Shown in pieces: positions 5,980-11,902 of a DNA stretch of 35,511 nucleotides; the stretch's first letter is position 1, and each line of letters opens with the position of its first letter. Source of the DNA: Lachnospiraceae bacterium UBA5895 (lineage in GTDB: Bacteria > Bacillota > Clostridia > Lachnospirales > Lachnospiraceae); NCBI GenBank assembly GCA_002431915.1, contig DJEP01000051.1, positions 1 through 35,511 of the forward strand, in the 5' to 3' direction. The translations under genes and the position numbers were made by a program. Under the pieces are notes generated by a model. It was not told where the DNA came from. It was given only the letters and a program-made list of their open reading frames with translations, and made no database searches.

Positions 5980-6438
5980 TTAAAATTTTTCAATAACCGC
6001 CAGTGACGGGTCGAATACGATCAGGTATCCATCCACCTCCACGGAGCAGCCATACTTTTCCCGATAGCAGTCAATAGCATCCTGCAGGAACTCTTCGGAA
6101 ACATGCAGGCAGTCCGCCAGCTCATGCTGATTGCGGCAGTGCTTCCGGTAACCATGGATAATACCGGAGAGACCGATGGCGCGGTTATATCCCCAGAGTC
6201 TGGCATGGCGTTCCTGCTTGCGGTGTGCCGGATCAGACTGATCGAGGATGTCACCGGTGCTGGTGTAGTAGTGACCAAGTTCTTCTGCCAGGACACAGGC
6301 TTTCTCCGTCTGCGTAGGCAGATTTTTATTGATGGCAATTCGATTGCGGTAAATCCTCCCGTCATAGCCAGGGAGATCTTTTTCACGGACGATAAGTCCT
6401 TCTGCATCAGCTTCTTTTAAGAGATCTTCGTAATTCAT
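5980..6438 (-). CDS. ImmA/IrrE-family metallopeptidase-like protein
   Basis: ImmA-type proteins cleave or inactivate phage and ICE repressors. The 152-aa protein carries LAEELGHYYTSTGDI, where the first zinc His of HExxH is replaced by Glu, a pattern common in Firmicutes prophage members. It starts at 6438 (MNYEDLLKE), with AAGGAGT eight bases upstream. It sits about 37 bases downstream of the terminator of the second 78-nt RNA and has no obvious promoter of its own, so its expression may depend on read-through. Its natural partner is the XRE repressor at 7007-7471. Confidence 0.85.
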   Translation of the reverse strand: MNYEDLLKEADAEGLIVREKDLPGYDGRIYRNRIAINKNLPTQTEKACVLAEELGHYYTSTGDILDQSDPAHRKQERHARLWGYNRAIGLSGIIHGYRKHCRNQHELADCLHVSEEFLQDAIDCYREKYGCSVEVDGYLIVFDPSLAVIEKF

Positions 6439-6469
6439 GCAATCACTCCTTGACCTTTGTTTTCGCAAA

Positions 6470-6601
6470 TAAAAAAGGTGTTGCCATAGTGACAACACCT
6501 TAAAACCAAATGAATCGCAAGATGGGCGGCGTATCCATCATCTCAGGTACTCTTACGAGTGTGTCGGGAGCCTTTCCGACCTTTGCAATTCGTTTTATTG
6601 T
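6470..6601 (-). ncRNA. Independent small RNA with the 78-nt cloverleaf, copy 2
   Basis: The transcription unit is complete: promoter at 6608-6636, about 11 bases of leader, the structured element at 6513-6590, and an intrinsic terminator at 6475-6501. Relative to copy 1, the closing stem has a change that becomes a G-U pair on the minus strand but an A-C mismatch on the plus strand. That supports an RNA function in this direction. It may be a free small RNA or an attenuator leader of the ImmA-like gene downstream. Confidence 0.75.
6475..6501 (-). terminator. Intrinsic terminator of the small RNA
   Basis: The stem AAGGTGTTG/CAACACCTT with a 9-base loop is followed on the minus strand by a run of six U. 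It separates the small RNA from the ImmA-like gene. Confidence 0.88.
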
Positions 6602-6607
6602 ATTGTC

Positions 6608-6636
6608 ATTATAATCAAATTATTCGGCATTGTCAA
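6608..6636 (-). promoter_or_regulatory. Consensus promoter of the small RNA
   Basis: TTGACA (6631-6636) and TATAAT (6608-6613) are both perfect and 17 bases apart on the minus strand. The -35 box overlaps the last codons of the upstream gene. Confidence 0.88.
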
Positions 6637-6997
6637 ATTTTTTTAACCTGCCGTTTTCTAATCCGTGCTGCAGCTTTCCAGCTGTTATGGAATGTAGGGT
6701 TGCGACATACAGATAATCTTCTTTGATATCAAGCTTAATGCCGATCTGGATGTTTTTATCGAAAATCTTCACCAATTCAAAACTTGTACCGGTTTCATTG
6801 GGATTAATGCCTATGTAGTCCGGATGGCTGATAATGAACGGTAAATACGGAAGATACTCCGTGCATTCTGGATGCCGTTTCAGAATATGTTTTTCCAGAC
6901 CAGATGACTGGTATATGAAATCATATTCCAGATCCAGATTCAAAAATTTACTGATAAGCCGGTTAAACGGTGCGACTGGAAAAATATTATCTTTCAT
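6620..6997 (-). CDS. Probable PBECR-type (BECR-fold) nuclease-like protein
   Basis: The 125-aa protein has GLEKHILKRHP near residues 33-43, SHPDYIGINPNE near residues 57-68, and a strand pattern IQIGIKLDIKEDYLYVATLH. This resembles the phage Barnase-EndoU-ColicinE5/D-RelE-like (PBECR) domain, in which the first His and a late Ser/Thr are typical active-site positions. It starts nine bases after the repressor stop and lacks a clear ribosome site, so it is probably translated by coupling. It may be a toxin or effector co-controlled with lysogeny. The family call is by pattern only. Confidence 0.5.
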   Translation of the reverse strand: MKDNIFPVAPFNRLISKFLNLDLEYDFIYQSSGLEKHILKRHPECTEYLPYLPFIISHPDYIGINPNETGTSFELVKIFDKNIQIGIKLDIKEDYLYVATLHSITAGKLQHGLENGRLKKFDNAE

Positions 6998-7006
6998 CTG
7001 TGTTCA

Positions 7007-7471
7007 TCAGTTCCATTCATTATCATCCATCATAGTAGCATCAGAGATTGCTTTTTCTTCAGCGGTAGCATCAGGCCGCTCGTGTGCAGCATTCAGGTAT
7101 TCACTGGAATCCTTATTCATGCGCTCGAGAAGACCGTCCACATGATCTTTATGTTCCACTTCCCATGCCAGGACGGTATCCACATGCTCCTGACCGGATT
7201 TGTCGAGAGAGCGGTATTTCTTGATGTGTTCATATTCAGAAAAAGTAACATCATTTGTTTTGGGTGGAACTTTAACAACGTCCTGAAATAAGTAGTTTGC
7301 ATCTACATGTAAACATTCAAATAATTTATACATCACAGCCTCTTTGGGATGACTGGTTTCTTTTTCATAATTTGTAATAGCAGAGCCTGTAACTCCGACA
7401 AGGTCTCCTAGTTCACTTTGTGTTAATCCTAAGTTCTCTCTAGCTTCTTTAATGCGTTTACCAATACCCAT
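7007..7471 (-). CDS. XRE-family prophage repressor (CI-like)
   Basis: The 154-aa protein has an N-terminal HTH (IKEARENLGLTQSELGDLVG then VTGSAITNYEKE, about residues 7-45) and a C-terminal acidic region without a LexA-type protease domain. The start has AGGAGG. It is divergent from the Cro-like gene across a 150-base operator region. The absence of a self-cleaving domain fits induction through the ImmA-like protein two genes away, as in the ImmR/ImmA system. Confidence 0.88.
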   Translation of the reverse strand: MGIGKRIKEARENLGLTQSELGDLVGVTGSAITNYEKETSHPKEAVMYKLFECLHVDANYLFQDVVKVPPKTNDVTFSEYEHIKKYRSLDKSGQEHVDTVLAWEVEHKDHVDGLLERMNKDSSEYLNAAHERPDATAEEKAISDATMMDDNEWN

Positions 7472-7491
7472 GTTGATTACCTCCTAAATTC

Positions 7492-7520
7492 AATATATAC
7501 GAAGATTCTTGAAATGTAAA
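7492..7520 (-). promoter_or_regulatory. Repressor promoter (PRM-like)
   Basis: On the minus strand TTTACA (7515-7520) and TATATT (7492-7497) are 17 bases apart. The spacer carries the operator-like sequence CAAGAATCTTC, so the repressor may control its own gene. Confidence 0.7.
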
Positions 7521-7607
7521 GATAAAAGTTCAAGAAAATTTAGAAAATTATGTTGACAGCTAAAGAAACTTGATGTAATATAAATGCAAGCTCAAGAATC
7601 TTGAAGA
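7504..7607. promoter_or_regulatory. Operator half-site cluster of the genetic switch
   Basis: The words CTTGAA or TTCAAG recur at about 7507, 7529 and 7569. A full inverted site, CAAG-AAT-CTTG, lies at about 7593-7603, next to the Cro-like gene. Both promoters of the switch are covered, as expected for competing CI- and Cro-like repressors. Confidence 0.6.
7553..7581 (+). promoter_or_regulatory. Early rightward promoter (PR-like)
   Basis: TTGACA (7553-7558) and TAATAT (7576-7581) are 17 bases apart on the plus strand. An operator half-site is in the spacer. Confidence 0.8.
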
Positions 7608-7622
7608 AAGGAGAAAAGAAAC

Positions 7623-7859
7623 TTGAAGTCAGCAATAGCAGAGAACGTAAAAAAAATAATAAGAGAAAAATGCTTGAAGCAAGGAGCACTGGCAGAAAAG
7701 GCAGGATATGATTGCAAAAAATTCAGTAACATGCTGAATGGAAGAAAAGTAATAACTGATGTTGATGTAATCAAAATTGCAAATGCATTGGAGGTTGCAC
7801 CAAATGACCTGTACGGCATTGCAGATAATCAGGCAGCAGGAGCAGGAGGGGAGAGATGA
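7623..7859 (+). CDS. Cro-like XRE helix-turn-helix protein
   Basis: The 78-aa protein is a single HTH domain (KQGALAEKAGYDCKKFSNML, about residues 19-38, then ITDVDVIKIANALEVAPNDL), as in Cro/CI-type small regulators. The start is TTG with GGAG nine bases upstream. It is the first gene from the early promoter and would counter the repressor on the opposite strand. The tail DNQAAGAGGER recurs in a shortened form at 8671-8754. Confidence 0.85.
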   Translation: MKSAIAENVKKIIREKCLKQGALAEKAGYDCKKFSNMLNGRKVITDVDVIKIANALEVAPNDLYGIADNQAAGAGGER

Positions 7860-8065
7860 GGATGTCTGATTGTACAGAAATAAAATATACAAAGTACGAC
7901 CTTTACCAGAATGGCTTGGGTAGTACTTTGAGTGGTAATGAGGTAAATGAAATAATTGAGAAAATTATTGCCATCATGAAAGAGCATAAGGTGACAGTAG
8001 AAACATCACAGATAATACTGGAAGATGCGATTTCTGCAATAAAAAGCACAACAGTAATTAAATAG
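7856..8065 (+). CDS. Hypothetical early protein
   Basis: I do not recognise the family. The 69-aa protein has a central helical stretch (NEVNEIIEKIIAIMKEHKV) and shares ATGA with the preceding stop codon, so it is translationally coupled to the Cro-like gene. AGGAGG lies upstream. Its last eight bases overlap the end of the convergent gene 8058-8597. Confidence 0.6.
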   Translation: MRMSDCTEIKYTKYDLYQNGLGSTLSGNEVNEIIEKIIAIMKEHKVTVETSQIILEDAISAIKSTTVIK

Positions 8066-8597
8066 ACCGCTCTATCAGTTCTCGCAGGGATTGGACGAGC
8101 CGTTCTTCAGTTTTTGGAGGCTTGCTTTGAGGCCGTGTAACTGGGAGATGGTTAAAGTTTTTTACATTCATTGTGACTGTCTCATTGTACTTTTTTACAT
8201 TTGATTGATATGAAAGTGAAAAGGTAAGTACGTCAATAGGAAGAGCAGATATTTTGTAAGGTAACAGTTTTGATTGTCCTGGAGCAAGCACAATTCCAGC
8301 AATGGAATCAAATTGATTGCAAAATAAATTAGATAACTGATGAGTTTGTTTCAAAATAGGGTCGTAACGAAAGTCAGTTATAACGGCAGAGGAATGCCCA
8401 AAGTTTTTAATGACAAAGTAACTGGATTGTTCGCATACAGTAATCGTATCTGAGTAAATGGTTATGTAAGGTCTTGTTGTTTCTTCAAGCATACGTTCAC
8501 TTTGCTTAAAAGCAATTACGGAAATGCAGATAGCAACGGAACTGGTAAATGCTGAAACAATGATGCTGATAATTTCAATGATGTCAGAAGTGCTCAT
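8058..8597 (-). CDS. Membrane-anchored hypothetical protein (moron)
   Basis: This 179-aa protein has one N-terminal transmembrane helix (about residues 8-30, IISIIVSAFTSSVAICIS) followed by a beta-rich domain of about 140 residues. It is the only reverse-strand gene in the early operon and would be expressed in lysogeny, as is typical of superinfection exclusion or defence morons. Short direct repeats lie on either side (see findings). The family is unknown to me. Confidence 0.65.
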   Translation of the reverse strand: MSTSDIIEIISIIVSAFTSSVAICISVIAFKQSERMLEETTRPYITIYSDTITVCEQSSYFVIKNFGHSSAVITDFRYDPILKQTHQLSNLFCNQFDSIAGIVLAPGQSKLLPYKISALPIDVLTFSLSYQSNVKKYNETVTMNVKNFNHLPVTRPQSKPPKTEERLVQSLRELIERSI

Positions 8598-8670
8598 AAG
8601 GATTAATCCTCTCTATTTATTTAATTTCAGGACAAGCCTGTAAGGAGAGAATAGCACAGAAAGGAGAAAA

Positions 8671-8754
8671 ATGAAAAGAAAAAAAGTAGCGGAGACATTT
8701 GCGGATAATCAGGCAGCAGGAGGGGAGGAAAGAAAAGGAAGATGGCAGAAGTGA
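8671..8754 (+). CDS. 27-aa ORF with duplicated tail of the Cro-like gene
   Basis: It has a good ribosome site (AAAGGAG) and encodes FADNQAAGGEER, which repeats the end of the Cro-like protein (IADNQAAGAGGER). It overlaps the next gene by 13 bases. It is probably a recombination scar or a short leader peptide rather than a functional protein. Confidence 0.4.
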   Translation: MKRKKVAETFADNQAAGGEERKGRWQK

Positions 8755-8963
8755 CATTGGAAGTGACAGAGGATGAGCTTTGGGTAATGAGAATGGCTTT
8801 AAAAGGTTATGTGTCTCATTTGGATAAAAAAATCGAAGAGGAGATAATCCGTGATCTGGAAGCTGAATGTAAAGAAGAAAAAGAAATGGCGCAGGGGCTT
8901 GAGAAGTTTTTTGAAAGAAAAAAAGAACTGACTCAGAATCTTCTGGGGCGATTAAAAAAATAG
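8742..8963 (+). CDS. Small helical/coiled-coil hypothetical protein
   Basis: The 73-aa protein starts with a short strand (EVTLEVTEDELWVMRMALKG) and continues as a highly charged helix (HLDKKIEEEIIRDLEAECKE). GGGGAGG lies upstream, with a long spacing. I recognise no family. It lies between the cassette and the excisionase-like gene in the early operon. Confidence 0.65.
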   Translation: MAEVTLEVTEDELWVMRMALKGYVSHLDKKIEEEIIRDLEAECKEEKEMAQGLEKFFERKKELTQNLLGRLKK

Positions 8964-8981
8964 AAAGGGGAGGCGTGAAAA

Positions 8982-9155
8982 ATGCTGGAAGCACTTGTAT
9001 CTGTTGAAAAGGCAATAGAGCTGTCAGGGTTATCAAGAACGACGCTGTGGCGGCTTGAAAAAGAAGGAAAGGTGAAATCCACGAGATGGAACCGGAAAAA
9101 AATGTATTTCCGGAAAGACGTTGAACCGATGGCAGATAGAAGTAAGGTTCGATAG
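8982..9155 (+). CDS. Excisionase-like MerR/HTH_17 DNA-binding protein
   Basis: This 57-aa protein reads VSVEKAIELSGLSRTTLWRL then EKEGKVKSTRWNRKKMYFRK, the winged-helix pattern of AlpA/Xis-type proteins (HTH_17). It may direct integrase towards excision. GGGGAGG lies ten bases upstream of the ATG. It falls below usual gene-length limits. It is the last gene before the structured RNA region; the final G of its stop codon begins the first hairpin. Confidence 0.75.
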   Translation: MLEALVSVEKAIELSGLSRTTLWRLEKEGKVKSTRWNRKKMYFRKDVEPMADRSKVR

Positions 9156-9782
9156 GGAGCCTGGAAGCTCCCAATAAGGCACTGGAGGCCCGACGGCGGG
9201 CACCCATTGAATCTCCTGAAAGTATGATAACCCCACACATTTTTACCGGTTCGACTCCGGACAGTGCCATTCGGTGGACTGACACACCGACTCATACTTT
9301 TTATCCCGGCTGCACCAGCGGCCGGGGCTCCTCGTGAACATTATAACAGTGCGAAGTAAGAAGAATCTCTCACGCACTGGGAATGGAGAGATACATGATT
9401 GTTCATGCGAAAGGGCGGGCACCGCCGGTTGGAAAAGGAGAAAACTTTTCTCTTAGGTTTTTTTGGAACTTTTATATCAACTTATTGAAAATGCGATATG
9501 AGGCGTAGCTGCAGGCGCCGATGGTGTTTGGTTACATACACTGCAGCAGTTTGTCGGGATCCGGTGAGGAGCTTTCCGGATCCCGGCCACTAAGTATATG
9601 GGCCGGATCCGAAGATCAAGGTGGAATCTTACAGCACCCAAGTGGGATCAGCGCCCGCTCGGCTCGCTGATCGGAAAAACGGCGTCCGATCGTGCCCATC
9701 CGGAAGGGCTGCCTACGCGGGTGTAGGCGATAAAGAATATTCTGGAAGCTTCCGGTGGAGTGTGTCCTCCGCCGGTGCTCAA
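9155..9782 (+). ncRNA. Large structured non-coding RNA region, ROOL/GOLLD-like candidate
   Basis: About 630 bases contain no supported gene but a dense series of stems. Stems: GGGAGC/GCTCCC (9155-9172), GCCCG/CGGGC (9188-9201), CCGG-TTCGACT-CCGG (9246-9260), TCGGTG/CACCGA (9271-9290), CCCGGC/GCCGGG (9305-9326) and GGCGG/CCGCC (9414-9426). More follow: GCTGCAG/CTGCAGC (9508-9547), a 10-bp stem (9555-9585), GATCAGCG/CGCTGATC (9646-9672), GCCTAC/GTAGGC (9711-9728) and a 9-bp stem (9752-9775). Long-range and pseudoknotted pairs also exist. A phage early region, adjacency to a tRNA and this size are known traits of ROOL and GOLLD RNAs. A terminator-like repeat at 9436-9464 could split the region in two. 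Confidence 0.6.
9436..9464 (+). terminator. Possible intrinsic terminator inside the RNA region
   Basis: GAGAAAA/TTTTCTC forms a short AU-rich stem, with a run of seven T five bases further on. The loop is tight and the stem weak, so it may be only part of the larger fold. Confidence 0.35.
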
Positions 9783-9856
9783 GGACCTGTAGCTCAGTAG
9801 GTTAGAGTAGCCGTCTCATAAGCGGCCGATCCAGGGTTCGAGTCCCGGAAGGTCCA
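9783..9856 (+). tRNA. Phage tRNA with CAT anticodon (Met or lysidine-type Ile2)
   Basis: The 74-base sequence folds as a cloverleaf: acceptor GGACCTG/AAGGTCC with six pairs and one mismatch, D-stem GCTC/GAGT, anticodon stem GCCGT/GCGGC with loop CTCATAA, and T-loop TTCGAGT. A50-G64 in the T-stem is unpaired. The discriminator is A and CCA is not encoded. CAT can be elongator Met, or Ile reading AUA after lysidine modification. I cannot separate these, although AUA codons are frequent in the phage. Confidence 0.88.
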
Positions 9857-9883
9857 CTCGCGCGAAGAAAGGAAAAAGTGAAT

Positions 9884-10066
9884 ATGAAGAAAGCAAGATG
9901 GATTGTGGGTGATGCGCTTATCGTGGCAACACCGATCATAATGAGCGGTGTTGGATCATGTACCTGGTGTTTCATACCGGCGGTAGTATGCCTGATGGCG
10001 GGAATTGTGCTGACACTGGACAAGACCATGGAATGGCTGGAACAGGAGTGGCTGTATGAAAAATAA
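9884..10066 (+). CDS. Small membrane protein
   Basis: The 60-aa protein has two hydrophobic helices (GDALIVATPIIMSGVG and CFIPAVVCLMAGIVL) and an acidic, aromatic tail (MEWLEQEWLYEK). I prefer the ATG at 9884 over GTG 9878 because GAAAGG then has normal spacing. It overlaps the SleB-like gene by 11 bases, so the two are likely translated together. It could assist export or anchoring of the hydrolase. No family is recognised. Confidence 0.6.
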   Translation: MKKARWIVGDALIVATPIIMSGVGSCTWCFIPAVVCLMAGIVLTLDKTMEWLEQEWLYEK

Positions 10067-10532
10067 GGCATTGCTCATATTGCTGCTCAGTGCAGCGTTA
10101 TGGATCCTGATGCTGCTCAGTGTAGCACCGAAGCTGATAACCCATGCGGCCGGAGACATGCCGACAGAGGAAGAGATTGCAGAGGAAGAGTACTGGGACA
10201 GCCTGGAGCTTCTTGCGATCTGCGTGGAAGCAGAGGCGGGAAATCAGGGGTTGGAAGGGAAGAGGATGGTTGTTGATGTGATCCTGAACCGGGTGGATGA
10301 TCCAGACTGGCCTGGCACGATTGAAGAGGTCATATCCCAGCCGGTGCAATTCTCGTCGTATTGGGATGGCGGGATGGACAGGGTGTCCGTGTCGGAAGAA
10401 ACATTCGAAGCGGTGAGAATGGAGCTGGAGAACCGGTCATGGCCGGGGATCTACTACTTCACCGCAGGCCGGTATTCCGAATACGGGACACCTTGGCAGA
10501 AAGTGGGGGATCATTATTTCTCTGGAAAATAA
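10056..10532 (+). CDS. SleB/CwlJ-family cell wall hydrolase
   Basis: The 158-aa protein has a signal peptide (LLILLLSAALWILMLLSVAP) and the Hydrolase_2 domain. The motif ICVEAEAGNQGLEGKRMVVD and VILNRVDDPDWP carry the catalytic Glu region of SleB-type lytic transglycosylases/amidases. The domain spans about residues 52-155 and is of normal length. Its place among early genes rather than in the lysis module is unusual. It may act in envelope remodelling rather than in lysis. It overlaps the small membrane protein upstream. Confidence 0.82.
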   Translation: MKNKALLILLLSAALWILMLLSVAPKLITHAAGDMPTEEEIAEEEYWDSLELLAICVEAEAGNQGLEGKRMVVDVILNRVDDPDWPGTIEEVISQPVQFSSYWDGGMDRVSVSEETFEAVRMELENRSWPGIYYFTAGRYSEYGTPWQKVGDHYFSGK

Positions 10533-10533
10533 T

Positions 10534-10821
10534 ATGACCATTGGAAGCCTTCTGGAACGGATATCCGGTGGTGACCGGATCATCATAGAGGAATCCGGAC
10601 GGGTACTCTTCTGGGATCAGGCGGTATTTTTCAGACGGAGCGGAATCAGCCGGGAACGGTTGGTGAGTACGATCAGAATCGATACCAATGTGTACAAGAA
10701 AGAACTGGACAAGCAGGGACATCGGAAAAAGAATCTGCGGAGCGTATCTGCAGAGGACCTGCCGGACATGGCATTCCGGGATGTGGACCTGCAGTTCCAG
10801 CTCCGGATAGAAATAGAATAG
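10534..10821 (+). CDS. Hypothetical early protein
   Basis: The 95-aa protein is soluble and mixed alpha/beta, with GSLLERISGGDRIIIEESGR at its start and FRDVDLQFQLRIEIE at its end. It begins one base after the hydrolase stop codon and ends at the hairpin upstream of the HUH gene. No family is recognised. Confidence 0.6.
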   Translation: MTIGSLLERISGGDRIIIEESGRVLFWDQAVFFRRSGISRERLVSTIRIDTNVYKKELDKQGHRKKNLRSVSAEDLPDMAFRDVDLQFQLRIEIE

Positions 10822-10891
10822 CGCCCGGAGGCAACCGGACGCTATAAAGGATAATGCTATCAACAATAAAATTATATTTTCATGATAGCAT
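10819..10891. repeat. Double inverted repeat upstream of the HUH gene; candidate origin
   Basis: The first hairpin, TAGCG-C-CCGG / CCGG-A-CGCTA, spans 10819-10844. The second, ATGCTATC/GATAGCAT, spans 10854-10891 around an AT-rich 22-base spacer and includes the HUH start codon. HUH replication proteins nick at hairpins near their own gene, so this is the best place for a nicking origin in the window. It could also be a terminator plus an operator. Confidence 0.45.
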
Positions 10892-11889
10892 CCGGTGACG
10901 GAAAAAGCAAGAGAATACAGAAAAATAAGGCTTTTTCCGACCTCGTAATAGATAGTAACAAGTCAGTGAAAGTGAGAAACCGGATGAAGAAGGGAAGGAA
11001 GCGGGACGGATGGGTTCTGTATGACTATGAGGCAGCATTCCGGCAGAGCCTGGAAGATATTGATGAGTTCTTCGTGAAAGCCTTGCGGGAGCATAACCGG
11101 AAGATGGTCTATGCGTTGAAAGAGATCATTGCAGGAGACCAGCTGGAGATTGAGATCTATCCAGAGTTCGGAAAGATGGAGGATGTCCCGGAAGAAGGAC
11201 GGATCAAAAAAGATAACTCTGCAGCACAGAGAAAGCTGAATGACAAGAATTCCAGAAAGAATCTGGAGCGTCTGATCAACACAAATTTTGGACGGGATGG
11301 CATCTGGATCACTCTGACATACAGCAGGGGAAACGAACCTGCAGATATGGAAGAAGCCAGGAAGGATATGCAGAACTACATAGAACGTCTCCGGTACCGC
11401 CGCAGAAAGCGTGGACTTCCGGCAATCCGATATGTATACGTCATCGAGTATTCGCCAGAGTGTAAGATCAGATTCCATCACCATCTGGTAATGGATGGGG
11501 ATCTGGACCAGGACACCGTGGAAAAGGCGTGGAAGCTGGGAAAACGGAATGAGACGCGCCGTCTGGAACCGGATGAGTACGGACTTACGGGAATGGCCAA
11601 GTATATCACAAAGGAGCCGAACCGGAAGAAAGGTGAAAAGCGCTGGTCCTGTTCGACGAATCTGCGGAAGCCTAAAATCCGTAAGGTGCATAGTAAACGT
11701 CCGGCAGCAGGACAGGGAACGTACAAAGCAATAGAGAAGTATGTGGATGGCTTCGTAAAGGACAGAGGAACCGTGGAGGAACAGATGCGGAAATGGTATC
11801 CGGATTACACCTACACAGATTCTGAGGTGCTGTATAACGGCGTCAACCGGATGTTTTACGTCCGTGCGCGGATGAGGCGGGCAGGATAA
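10882..11889 (+). CDS. HUH-type rolling-circle replication initiator-like protein
   Basis: The 335-aa protein shows the three HUH motifs in order: motif 1 GIWITLTYSRGN (about residue 140), motif 2 KIRFHHHLVMDG (about 197) and motif 3 GLTGMAKYITKEPN with the catalytic Tyr (about 239). Such proteins nick DNA and stay joined to its 5' end. No ribosome site supports ATG 10882, and ATG 10984 (MKKGRKRDGW) is an alternative start. No helicase, primase or polymerase accompanies it, so it is the best candidate replication initiator. It is less likely to be a relaxase for transfer. Confidence 0.8.
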   Translation: MIASGDGKSKRIQKNKAFSDLVIDSNKSVKVRNRMKKGRKRDGWVLYDYEAAFRQSLEDIDEFFVKALREHNRKMVYALKEIIAGDQLEIEIYPEFGKMEDVPEEGRIKKDNSAAQRKLNDKNSRKNLERLINTNFGRDGIWITLTYSRGNEPADMEEARKDMQNYIERLRYRRRKRGLPAIRYVYVIEYSPECKIRFHHHLVMDGDLDQDTVEKAWKLGKRNETRRLEPDEYGLTGMAKYITKEPNRKKGEKRWSCSTNLRKPKIRKVHSKRPAAGQGTYKAIEKYVDGFVKDRGTVEEQMRKWYPDYTYTDSEVLYNGVNRMFYVRARMRRAG

Positions 11890-11902
11890 GGAGTGAGAAG
11901 CA

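Noticed and set aside
4831..6590. CRISPR or type III ToxI repeat array
   Set aside because: There are only two copies 1.7 kb apart with genes between them, and no tandem repeats or spacers.
9178..9269. A second functional tRNA
   Set aside because: Acceptor and T-loop fit, but no 5-bp anticodon stem with a 7-base loop can be formed, position 8 is not T, and the internal sequence pairs elsewhere.
8617..9285. 222-aa minus-strand frame
   Set aside because: It runs antisense through two well-supported small genes and into the structured RNA, is rich in Phe, Ser and Leu as shadow frames are, and has no ribosome site.
10963..11691. 242-aa minus-strand frame opposite the HUH gene
   Set aside because: The opposite strand holds all HUH motifs in order, and this frame has no ribosome site or family pattern.
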